DNA of 13,021 nt from JACVRW01 sp052038485 (GTDB lineage: Bacteria > Actinomycetota > Thermoleophilia > Solirubrobacterales > Thermoleophilaceae), in NCBI GenBank assembly GCA_052038485.1, contig JBQGCL010000261.1:1-13021 (forward strand), written 5' to 3'. The position numbers and the translations under genes were made by a program. Positions 5,626 through 12,634 of this stretch are shown here, in pieces. Every line of letters begins with the position of its first letter. The first letter of the stretch is position 1. Under the pieces are notes generated by a model, which was given only the letters and a program-made list of their open reading frames with translations, did no database searches and had not been told where the DNA came from.

Positions 5626-7824
5626 ATGCGTGCTCTGACCCTGGCCCTCTCGCTCGTAGCCGCCCTCGTCGCACCCACCACCGCGGCTGCCGCGGTCTCC
5701 GCCGGCGGAACCGGCTGGGTGTGGTCCAACCCGCTGCCCCAGGGCGACGACGTCGAGGCGATCGCCTTTGCGGGCGACCACGGGATCGCGGTCGGCGCGC
5801 ACGGCCTGATCCTCCGCACGGAAGACGGCGGGACGACCTGGACGCGCTCCGAGTCGGGCACCGACGCAACGCTGACCGAGGTCGCGCTGCCGAGCACCGA
5901 CACGGTCTACGCCGGCGGTGGCTGCGTGCTACGCCGCAGCAGCGACGGCGGCGCGACCTTCCAGCGCGTGCGCTTCGCAGCGCGTGAGTCGAAGTGCTCG
6001 AGCCGGCTCGCCCAGATCGCATTCCCCAGCGCGCTGGTCGGCTACCTCGTCATGACCGACGGCAAGGTCCTGCGCACCCCCAACGGCGGGCGCAGCTTCG
6101 CGCGGCGAAGCACGCTCAACATCGGCAGCTCGGTCGACCAGGGCGGTCCCACCGACGTGGTCTTCCTCCGCGAGAACACCGGCGTCGTCAGCACCGGGCT
6201 GTTCGCCCCGAGCTTCCTGCGGACGGTCGACAGCGGGCAGACCTGGACGCCGATCACGCCGATGACCTCGGACCCGTTCCCGAGCCCGCTTCTCAACCGG
6301 GTCCGCGACCTGGAGTTCGTGACCCCCTCGCTCGGCTACGCAGTCGCCAACGGAATCTCCGAGATGGCCAAGACCGAGGACGGCGGGGTGACCTGGACGC
6401 CGCTGCCGCTGACCGGCGCCCCCGCCAACTTCATGCCGCACGGGATCGCCTGCGGGAGCGTCACGGCCTGCGCGATCTTCGGCAGCACGGAGTTCGTCGA
6501 CGCCGCCGCCAGGCGCGTCACGTGGACCGCCGACGGCGGGCTCACCGGCACGACGATCACTCCCGGCCCCGCCCTCACGGGCCTGGCGTTCAGCTCGCCC
6601 ACGCGCGTGGTCGGCGGCGGCGTCGCCGGGGCGATCGTCGTGAGCGTCAACGCCGGGCAGTCGTTCGCTCGCATCGGCGGGGGCGTCCCGGGCGACTTCC
6701 GGGCCCTGCGCCGGGTGGGCGCGAACACGGTGCTGGCGTTCGCCGGCGACGGGACGCTCGCCCGCAGCGTCGACCGCGGCCTGACCTGGCAGGCGATCGG
6801 CTCGGCGCCGCTCGGCGGCCTGCTCGACGTCTCGTTCGCCACCGACGCGGTCGGCTACATCCTCGCCCGCGGCGGGGCGCTTCAGCGCACCGACGACAGC
6901 GGCGCGACCTGGAGCGTCCTCGCCGAGCAGGTGGGCGGATCGCGGGCGATCCTCGCCACCGGGGCCGACACGCTGCTGGTGGGGACCGCCACCGGGGTGC
7001 GGCGCTCGACGGACGGGGGCTCGACGTTCGCACCCGCGGCGGGCGCTCGCGGGCGTGTCGTCGCGTTCGACCGCGCTGGCAAGGCGCTGGTCGCCTACGG
7101 GCCGAAGGCGCTGCTCGTGTCGTCGGACGGCGGCGTTCGCTGGCACACCCTCCGGCGTCCTCGCGGCGGGACGCTGCTGTCGGTCGACTTCGTGTCGGCG
7201 CGCCGCGGGTTCGCGGTGCGAGACGACGGCGAGACGCTGAGCACCGGCGACGGCGGACGCTCGTGGAAGCTCCTGCTCGGCGCCGGACGCGACGACGCGA
7301 TCGGCGTCTCCTTCGGCGACCCCAAGCACGGCTACCTGACGCTCGGCGTCGACGACGACTTCGGCGGCCTGCTGCGCACCTCCGACGGCGGGCGCACCTG
7401 GCGCCCGCAGGTGCTCGCCCACCACCAGCTGGCGCAGACCGTCGCCCTCGGCAAGAACGGCGGCGTCACACTCACGGACGGGTTCGGTCAGGTGTTCGCC
7501 ACGACCAGCGGCGGCGACGCGGGGCGCCGGTCGAGGCTCGGCCTGCGGGTGCTGTCCAAGCGGCGTGCCGGCGGGCGTACGGTCGTGGTCCTCGGCGGCC
7601 GGCTCAAGCCCGCTCCGGAGGGCGCCGGGGTGGCGGTCACCGCCCACCTCGGCGGGAGCTGGGTCCGTAAGTTCGCGGCGGTCGACGCCAAGGGCCGCTA
7701 CCGCACGGTCTGGCGGCTGCGCCGCGGCACGGTGTTCGTGGCCCAGTGGCGCGGAGGCGACGGGGTGCAGGCCGACGGCACGGCGCCGCTGCGCGTCCGG
7801 GTTGGAGGTCGGCGCCACCGGTAA
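5626..7824 (+). CDS. Secreted Asp-box (Ycf48/BNR-like) beta-propeller protein
   Basis: 732 residues. ATG 5626 is chosen because a signal peptide follows at once (MRALTLALSLVAALV, then an Ala-rich cleavage region to ~24); the open frame upstream runs antisense to the hydrolase. Thirteen Asp-box-like motifs (D-G-G-x-[TS]-[WF] and variants) centre at residues 67, 107, 153, 202, 252, 303, 342, 383, 424, 463, 501, 542 and 587, spaced 38-51 apart. Each is followed by hydrophobic strands, the pattern of propeller blades in Ycf48, sortilin and sialidase-type folds. Residues ~615-727 form a separate beta-rich, Ig-like domain ending in VFVAQWRGG and a basic tail. Known: Ycf48-like propellers act as assembly or binding scaffolds; others are glycosidases. 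I see no catalytic signature, so a binding or surface-scaffold role is inference. The TAA stop is part of a -10-like box for leuS. Confidence 0.87.
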   Translation: MRALTLALSLVAALVAPTTAAAAVSAGGTGWVWSNPLPQGDDVEAIAFAGDHGIAVGAHGLILRTEDGGTTWTRSESGTDATLTEVALPSTDTVYAGGGCVLRRSSDGGATFQRVRFAARESKCSSRLAQIAFPSALVGYLVMTDGKVLRTPNGGRSFARRSTLNIGSSVDQGGPTDVVFLRENTGVVSTGLFAPSFLRTVDSGQTWTPITPMTSDPFPSPLLNRVRDLEFVTPSLGYAVANGISEMAKTEDGGVTWTPLPLTGAPANFMPHGIACGSVTACAIFGSTEFVDAAARRVTWTADGGLTGTTITPGPALTGLAFSSPTRVVGGGVAGAIVVSVNAGQSFARIGGGVPGDFRALRRVGANTVLAFAGDGTLARSVDRGLTWQAIGSAPLGGLLDVSFATDAVGYILARGGALQRTDDSGATWSVLAEQVGGSRAILATGADTLLVGTATGVRRSTDGGSTFAPAAGARGRVVAFDRAGKALVAYGPKALLVSSDGGVRWHTLRRPRGGTLLSVDFVSARRGFAVRDDGETLSTGDGGRSWKLLLGAGRDDAIGVSFGDPKHGYLTLGVDDDFGGLLRTSDGGRTWRPQVLAHHQLAQTVALGKNGGVTLTDGFGQVFATTSGGDAGRRSRLGLRVLSKRRAGGRTVVVLGGRLKPAPEGAGVAVTAHLGGSWVRKFAAVDAKGRYRTVWRLRRGTVFVAQWRGGDGVQADGTAPLRVRVGGRRHR

Positions 7825-7827
7825 CCT
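7822..7827 (+). promoter_or_regulatory. Candidate -10 box (TAACCT) for leuS
   Basis: TAACCT fits TANNNT and begins with the TAA stop codon of the propeller gene. It ends 10 nt before the leuS ATG, so a start site ~7 nt downstream would give a leader of only about 3 nt. No Shine-Dalgarno site is present in the 13-bp gap, which is consistent with leaderless translation. Confidence 0.3.
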
Positions 7828-7837
7828 CAGCGTCCGC

Positions 7838-10246
7838 ATGGCGGAGCGCTACGACCCCAAGACGATCGAGCCCAAATGGCAGCGCGTTTGGGCCGGCGAG
7901 CACACCTGGGAGGTGTCGAACGAGCTCGACGACCGTCCCAACGCGTACGTGCTCGAAATGCTGCCGTACCCGTCGGGCGAGCCGCACATCGGCCACCTGA
8001 AGAACTACTCGCTCGGCGACGCCGTCGCGCACTTCCGGCGCCGCCGCGGGCACCGTGTGCTGCACCCGATGGGCTACGACGCGTTCGGACTGCCGGCCGA
8101 GAACCACGCGATCTCCACCGGCCAGCACCCGCGCGTGTCGACCGAGCAGTCGATCGACGAGTTCAAGCGCCAGTTCCTCTCGTGGGGCGTGTCGATCGAC
8201 TGGTCGCGCGAGTTCGGCACCCACGAGCCGCGCGTATACCGCTGGACGCAGTGGATCTTCCTGCGGCTGCTCGAGCGCGGCCTCGCCTACCGCAAGGAGG
8301 CGCCGGTCAAGTGGTGTCCCAACGACCAGACCGTGCTCGCCAACGAGCAGGTGATCGACGGCCGCTGCGAGCGGTGCGGGCACGAGGTCGAGGTGCGCCC
8401 GCTCGAGCAGTGGTTCTTCCGCATCACCGAGTACGCCGACCGCCTGCTCGAGGACATGCAGATGATCGACTGGCCGCGCCACGTCGTGACGATGCAGGAG
8501 AACTGGATCGGCCGCTCCGAGGGCGCCGAGGTGACCTTCCGGTGCGAGGAGCTCGGCATCGACTACGAGGTGTTCACCACGCGCCCCGACACGCTGTTCG
8601 GCGCGACCTTCTTCGTGATGGCCCCCGAGCACCCCGACGTGTTCAAGCTGAACGACTCGCCCGAGGTGCACGAGTACGTCAACCGCGCGCTGAACGAGTC
8701 GGTCGAGGAGCGCGGTTCCGAGCACAAGGAGAAGACGGGCGTGGCGCTGGGCCGGACGGTCACCAATCCGGTAACGGGCGAGCAGATCCCGATGTACGTG
8801 GCCGACTACGTGCTGATGGAGTACGGCACGGGGGCGATCATGGCCGTGCCCGCCCACGACGAGCGCGACTACGCGTTCGCCGAGAAGTTCGGGCTCGAGA
8901 TCCGGCGCGTGGTCGACTGCGGCGACCTGCCCTGCGCGGGTGAGGGTCCGCTGGTCGACTCGGGCGACTTCTCCGGCCTGCCGGCCTCCGATGCCAAGCC
9001 GGCGATCATCGAGTGGCTCGAGCGCGAGGGGATCGGCAGGGGGTCGATCAACTACCGCCTGCGCGACTGGCTGCTGTCGCGCCAGCGCTACTGGGGCTGC
9101 CCGATCCCGGTCGTCTACTGCGACGAGCACGGCATCGTGCCGGTGCCCGACGACCAGCTGCCGGTCGAGCTGCCCGACGTCGAGGACTACGCGCCCAAGG
9201 GCAAGCCGCCGCTGGCGGCCGCCGAGGACTGGGTCAACACGACCTGCCCGGTGTGCGGCAGGCCGGCTCGCCGCGAGACCGACACGATGGACACGTTCGT
9301 CGACTCGTCCTGGTACTTCCTGCGCTACTGCGACGCCGACAACGACGAAGCCCCGTTCGGGCGCGACGTCGTGGACGACTGGATGCCGGTCGACCAGTAC
9401 ATCGGCGGCGTCGAGCACGCGATCCTGCACCTGCTGTACGCGCGCTTCTTCGTCAAGGCGCTCGCGGACATGGGCTACCTCGGCTTCCAGGAGCCGTTCG
9501 CGCGGCTGTTCACGCAGGGCATGATCCTGCGCGACGGCGACAAGATGTCCAAGTCGAAGGGCAACGTCGTCTCGCCGAAGCTCGTGATCGACCGCTACGG
9601 CGCCGACACCGCGCGCGCGTACATCCTGTTCCTCGGCCCGCCCGGCCAGGACGCCGACTGGTCGGAGGAGGGCGTGGGCGGCGTGCACCGCTTCCTGTCG
9701 CGCCTGTGGACCGCGGCCGCCCAGGCGCCGGAGGGCGCGACCGAGCCCGAGGGCGAGCCGACCGACCTGCTGCGCAAGACGCACTGGGCGATCGACAAGG
9801 TCACGCGCGACATGCAGAACCGCTTCGCGTTCAACACCGCGATCGCGGCCGTGATGGAGCTCGTCAACGAGATCTACCGCGCCAGGGCCGACGACGACAC
9901 GCCGCCCGGCCAGCTGCGCTTCGCGATCGCCACAGCCGGCTCGCTGATCTTCCCGTTCGCGCCGCACCTGGGCTCGGAGGTGTACGAGCTGATGACCGGT
10001 GAGCGGGTCTGGGAGGAGCCCTGGCCGGTCGCCGACCCGGCGCTGCTGGCGACCGACGAGATCCAGCTGGTCGTTCAGCTCAACGGCAAGCTGGTCGACC
10101 GCGTGCCGGCGCCGGCCGAGGCCTCGCGCGAGCAGCTCGAGGAGATCGCGCGCGCGTCGGGCAAGCTGGCGGCGCGGCTGAACGGCAAGGAGGTCGTCAA
10201 GGCGGTCGTGGTGCCCGGCAAGCTGGTCAACTTCGTGGTGCGATGA
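7838..10246 (+). CDS. leuS: Leucyl-tRNA synthetase
   Basis: 802 residues, class I synthetase that charges tRNA-Leu in the cytoplasm. Visible landmarks: the HIGH motif H50-I-G-H53 in PYPSGEPHIGH; a Zn-type cysteine cluster (CPNDQ...CERCG); the CP1 editing domain with TTRPDTLFGATFFVMAPEHP and HDERDYAFAEKFGL; a second CPVCG cluster before DTFVDSSWYF; the KMSKS loop K569-M-S-K-S573; and the anticodon-binding and C-terminal domains ending VVQLNGKL and VVPGKLVNFVV. All catalytic regions are intact and the length is normal for a short bacterial form. ATG 7838 fits the family N-terminus (MAERYDPKTIEPKWQ); the open frame further upstream is only a shadow of the preceding gene. No Shine-Dalgarno site precedes it, but TAACCT lies 10 nt upstream. 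The stop overlaps the next gene as ATGA, so leuS probably leads a three-gene operon. Confidence 0.98.
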   Translation: MAERYDPKTIEPKWQRVWAGEHTWEVSNELDDRPNAYVLEMLPYPSGEPHIGHLKNYSLGDAVAHFRRRRGHRVLHPMGYDAFGLPAENHAISTGQHPRVSTEQSIDEFKRQFLSWGVSIDWSREFGTHEPRVYRWTQWIFLRLLERGLAYRKEAPVKWCPNDQTVLANEQVIDGRCERCGHEVEVRPLEQWFFRITEYADRLLEDMQMIDWPRHVVTMQENWIGRSEGAEVTFRCEELGIDYEVFTTRPDTLFGATFFVMAPEHPDVFKLNDSPEVHEYVNRALNESVEERGSEHKEKTGVALGRTVTNPVTGEQIPMYVADYVLMEYGTGAIMAVPAHDERDYAFAEKFGLEIRRVVDCGDLPCAGEGPLVDSGDFSGLPASDAKPAIIEWLEREGIGRGSINYRLRDWLLSRQRYWGCPIPVVYCDEHGIVPVPDDQLPVELPDVEDYAPKGKPPLAAAEDWVNTTCPVCGRPARRETDTMDTFVDSSWYFLRYCDADNDEAPFGRDVVDDWMPVDQYIGGVEHAILHLLYARFFVKALADMGYLGFQEPFARLFTQGMILRDGDKMSKSKGNVVSPKLVIDRYGADTARAYILFLGPPGQDADWSEEGVGGVHRFLSRLWTAAAQAPEGATEPEGEPTDLLRKTHWAIDKVTRDMQNRFAFNTAIAAVMELVNEIYRARADDDTPPGQLRFAIATAGSLIFPFAPHLGSEVYELMTGERVWEEPWPVADPALLATDEIQLVVQLNGKLVDRVPAPAEASREQLEEIARASGKLAARLNGKEVVKAVVVPGKLVNFVVR

Positions 10247-10671
10247 ACGCCCCGCCCGCTCCTCGCCCCAGGTCGATCCCGGTTGGTCCGCTCGTGGCCT
10301 CGGTCGGGGCCGTGCTCTTGATCGTGAGCCTCTTCCTCGACTGGTACACGAGCATCTCCGGCTTCACGGTCTTCGAGTTCCTAGACCTGCTGCTCGTGCT
10401 GCTGGCCCTGGCGACGATCGCCTCGCTGGCCGACGCGCTGGGTGCGTCGGTCGGACCGAGGCCGAGCCGCGGCGTGTCGCTCGCGGTGGCGTTCTTCACG
10501 GTGTTCGTGGTCGCGTCGCAGATCGTCAACGACCCGCCCGCGGTCGCCAACGGCGGCGCCGACCACGCCGTCGGCATCTGGCTCGCCCTCGGCGGCTCGC
10601 TGCTGATGGTGGTGGGCGCGGTGCTCGCCTACGCGCACATCTCGCTGTCCGTCGAGGAACGGGGGCGCTGA
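10243..10671 (+). CDS. Small four-helix membrane protein, unknown function
   Basis: 142 residues. I do not recognise a named family. The N-terminus is a short Pro/Arg-rich cytoplasmic-type stretch (1-11). Four hydrophobic helices follow at about 14-33, 43-65, 78-95 and 109-131, then a charged tail ending EERGR. The first helix ends in LFLDWY, a pattern I know from small actinobacterial membrane proteins of unknown role. The ATG overlaps the leuS stop as ATGA, and its own TGA overlaps the CTG start proposed for the LOG-like gene as CTGA. It is therefore very likely translated by coupling within the leuS transcript. There is no evidence of a catalytic residue or a ligand site. Confidence 0.85.
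   Translation: MNAPPAPRPRSIPVGPLVASVGAVLLIVSLFLDWYTSISGFTVFEFLDLLLVLLALATIASLADALGASVGPRPSRGVSLAVAFFTVFVVASQIVNDPPAVANGGADHAVGIWLALGGSLLMVVGAVLAYAHISLSVEERGR
10654..10659 (+). promoter_or_regulatory. Candidate ribosome binding site (GAGGAA) for the LOG-like gene
   Basis: GAGGAA lies 8 nt before CTG 10668, a normal spacing, in a region where most starts lack such a tract. It supports CTG as the real start. It also encodes part of the membrane protein tail, so the purine run may be incidental. Confidence 0.35.
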
Positions 10672-11096
10672 CGCAGGTCGCGGTCATCGGTCCCGGAGAC
10701 GAGGCGATCGAGGCCGCGGAGCAGGTGGGGCGGCTGCTCGCCGAGCGCGGGGCGATGGTCGTGTGCGGCGGGCTGGGCGGGACGATGGAGGCGGCCTGCC
10801 GCGGCGCGCGGGCGGCGGGCGGGACGACGCTCGGGCTGCTGCCGGGGCTGGACCGCTCGGCCGCCAACGAGTTCGTGTCCGTGGCCGTGCCCACCGGGCT
10901 GGGCGAGGCGCGCAACGGGCTCGTCGTGCGGGCGGCAGACGCGGTGATCGCGCTCGGCGGCGGCTACGGCACGCTGTCCGAGATCGCGCTGGCGCTCAAG
11001 GCGGGCAAGCGGGTGGTGGGGCTGGAGACCTGGGAGATCGAGGGCGTTCTGGCGGTGGAGGACGCCGAGGCGGCCGTCGCGGCGGCGCTGGCCTAG
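10668..11096 (+). CDS. LOG-like / TIGR00725-type Rossmann-fold protein; probable CTG start
   Basis: 142 residues when started at CTG 10668. It shows the full pattern of this family: first strand and Gly loop VAVIGPGDE (4-11), MVVCGGLGGTMEAACRGA, GILP-like GLLPGL, the A-R-N motif at R82-N83, and GGGYGTLSE at 97-105 in place of the canonical PGGxGTxxE. Known: relatives include cytokinin-activating phosphoribohydrolases and proteins wrongly labelled lysine decarboxylase; the function of this shorter subgroup is unsettled. The only canonical start in frame is GTG 10725, which would remove the first beta strand and nucleotide-binding loop. CTG 10668 sits inside a CTGA overlap with the previous stop, with a GAGGAA purine tract 8 nt upstream (10654-10659), so I choose it. 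It ends in TAG, 11 bp before the decarboxylase. Confidence 0.85.
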   Translation: MTQVAVIGPGDEAIEAAEQVGRLLAERGAMVVCGGLGGTMEAACRGARAAGGTTLGLLPGLDRSAANEFVSVAVPTGLGEARNGLVVRAADAVIALGGGYGTLSEIALALKAGKRVVGLETWEIEGVLAVEDAEAAVAAALA

Positions 11097-11099
11097 ACT
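11094..11099 (+). promoter_or_regulatory. Candidate -10 box (TAGACT) for the decarboxylase
   Basis: TAGACT fits TANNNT and begins with the TAG stop of the LOG-like gene. It lies 8 nt before the in-frame ATC at 11108. No -35 or Shine-Dalgarno match is evident. Confidence 0.3.
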
Positions 11100-11107
11100 C
11101 GCCGCGC

Positions 11108-12634
11108 ATCGCCTCCCAGTCGGACACCCCTTACCTCGACGCGCTGCGCGAGTTCGCCGAGCGCCGGCCGGGGCGCCTGCACGTGCCCGGCCACAAGGGC
11201 GGGGCGGGCGCCGATCCGCGGATGCTCGACGCGTTAGGCGAGCGGGCCCTTTCGCTCGACATCCCGGCGCTGATGTGGGGCATCGACGTCGGCGTGGAGC
11301 CGACGCCGTTCGCCGAGTCGCAGCGGCTGGCGGCCGAAGCTTGGGGCGCGCGGCGGACCTGGTTTCTGGTCAACGGGGCCTCTCAGGGCAACCACGTGGC
11401 GCTGCTGGTGCTGGCGCACTCGGGCGACCGGGTGGTGCTCCAGCGCAACGCGCACTCGAGCACGGTCGACGCGCTGGTTCTGTCGGGGCTGAGGCCGACG
11501 TTCGCGGCGCCGGAGCTCGACCCGGACCTGTACATCGCGCACTGCCTGCGGCCCGAGGTGCTGGACCGGACGCTGGCGGAGACGCCGGGGGCGGTGGGGG
11601 CGGCGGTCGTGTCGCCGACCTACTTCGGGTCCGTCGCCGACGTGGCCGGACTGGCCGAGGTGGCGCACTCGCACGGGGTCCCGCTGGTCGTCGACGAGTC
11701 GTGGGGGGCGCATCTGGCATTCAGCGACGAGCTGCCGGCGCACGCGCTGTCGCTGGGCGCCGACCTGGTCATCTCGAGCACTCACAAGATCGTCGGCAGC
11801 CTCACGCAGTCGGCGATGGTGCACCTGGGCCACGGCGGCCTGATCGACGAGGACGTGGTCGACCGCTGCGTGACCCTGGTCGAGTCGACCAGCCCGAACG
11901 CGCTGCTGGGGGCGTCGCTCGACACCGCTCGGCGGGCCGCGGTGGTGGACGGGCAGGCGCTGCTGGCGGAGTCGCTGCGCGGGCTGGCGCTCGCGCGCGA
12001 GGCGGTCCGGGAGGTGCCCGGGCTGGACGTGCTGGACGAGCGGATGGTGGGGGCGTCGGGCGTGTTCGCGTACGACCCGCTGCGGTTGACGATCGACGTG
12101 CGCGGGACGCAGACGAGCGGCTACGAGCTCGCGCGGCTGATGCGCGAGCAGGACGACGTGAACGTCGAGCTGGCCGGTGAGAACGTGGTCGTCGCGGTCT
12201 TCGGGATGGGGGAGGACAGCGTCGCGACGGGCGAGCGGCTGGTGGCTGCGCTGCATCACGCCGTGGAGACCTTGAGCGCCGAGGAGCGCGACCCGGCCAC
12301 GGAGGCCTTCGCGCCGCCGCCGCCGTGGGGCGAGCTGGCGATGACGCCGCGCGAGGCGTTCCTGTCGGCCCAGCAGGTCGTGCCCGTCGAGTCCGCGGTC
12401 GGCCGAGTGGCCGCCGAGTCGCTGGCCGCCTACCCGCCCGGGATCCCGAACGTGTTGCCCGGCGAGCGACTGACCGCCGAGACGCTGGAGTACATCCGCC
12501 AGACGATCGAGCACGGCGGCTCGCTGCGGGGGGCGAGCGACCGCTCGCTGCACACGCTGCGCGTGGTGGCGGATAGCGAGCGCGCTCGCCTCGCGCGCAC
12601 TCGCGCTCGTTCGCGACGGGCGCCGCCGCCCTAG
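11108..12634 (+). CDS. Orn/Lys/Arg decarboxylase family PLP enzyme (short SpeA-like form); no canonical start codon
   Basis: 508 residues when counted from ATC 11108. The PLP fold-type I major domain begins with TPYLDALREF and H25-V-P-G-H-K30. It continues with a VNGASQGNH cofactor-binding loop, QRNAHSS, D196-E-S-W-G-A-H202, and STHK with the Schiff-base Lys at 227. The C-terminal domain shows MTPREAFLSAQQVVPVESAVGR and YPPGIPNVLPGE. Known: such short forms decarboxylate arginine, lysine or ornithine to make agmatine, cadaverine or putrescine; the substrate cannot be read from the sequence. No ATG, GTG or TTG lies between the end of the LOG-like gene and the HVPGHK motif, so ATC is the best-placed candidate. 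Frame remains open upstream, antisense-free but in the wrong frame for the LOG gene. The last ~23 residues are an Arg-rich tail beyond the conserved domain. The TAG is shared as CTAG with the convergent gene. Confidence 0.9.
   Translation: MASQSDTPYLDALREFAERRPGRLHVPGHKGGAGADPRMLDALGERALSLDIPALMWGIDVGVEPTPFAESQRLAAEAWGARRTWFLVNGASQGNHVALLVLAHSGDRVVLQRNAHSSTVDALVLSGLRPTFAAPELDPDLYIAHCLRPEVLDRTLAETPGAVGAAVVSPTYFGSVADVAGLAEVAHSHGVPLVVDESWGAHLAFSDELPAHALSLGADLVISSTHKIVGSLTQSAMVHLGHGGLIDEDVVDRCVTLVESTSPNALLGASLDTARRAAVVDGQALLAESLRGLALAREAVREVPGLDVLDERMVGASGVFAYDPLRLTIDVRGTQTSGYELARLMREQDDVNVELAGENVVVAVFGMGEDSVATGERLVAALHHAVETLSAEERDPATEAFAPPPPWGELAMTPREAFLSAQQVVPVESAVGRVAAESLAAYPPGIPNVLPGERLTAETLEYIRQTIEHGGSLRGASDRSLHTLRVVADSERARLARTRARSRRAPPP
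12576..12609 (+). repeat. GC-rich inverted repeats in decarboxylase 3' end
   Basis: A perfect 14-bp palindrome GCGAGCGCGCTCGC lies at 12576-12589, and CGCGCTCG at 12602-12609 can pair with CGAGCGCG at 12578-12585. They are inside the coding region for the Arg-rich tail, 22-55 bp before the shared stop. A strong RNA hairpin is possible, but no T-run follows, so a standard intrinsic terminator is not shown. Confidence 0.4.
12631..12634. other. Shared CTAG double stop, convergent genes
   Basis: TAG at 12632-12634 ends the decarboxylase, and the complementary TAG at 12631-12633 ends the DDAH-like gene. This is the third convergent junction in the window and the third with this exact arrangement. 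Confidence 0.95.

Noticed and set aside
5929..7839. 636-codon minus-strand frame opposite the propeller gene
   Set aside because: Low-complexity Arg/Ala/Gly composition; the plus strand has a signal peptide and 13 regular repeats.
7637..9967. 776-codon open frame on the minus strand opposite leuS
   Set aside because: Antisense shadow of a certain gene in GC-rich DNA; the product is Arg/His/Val-rich with no family motif.
10668..12634. Idea that the LOG-like gene is a second lysine decarboxylase working with its neighbour
   Set aside because: Lysine decarboxylase is an old misannotation for LOG-like proteins; it has the Rossmann-type GGxGTLSE pattern and no PLP lysine.
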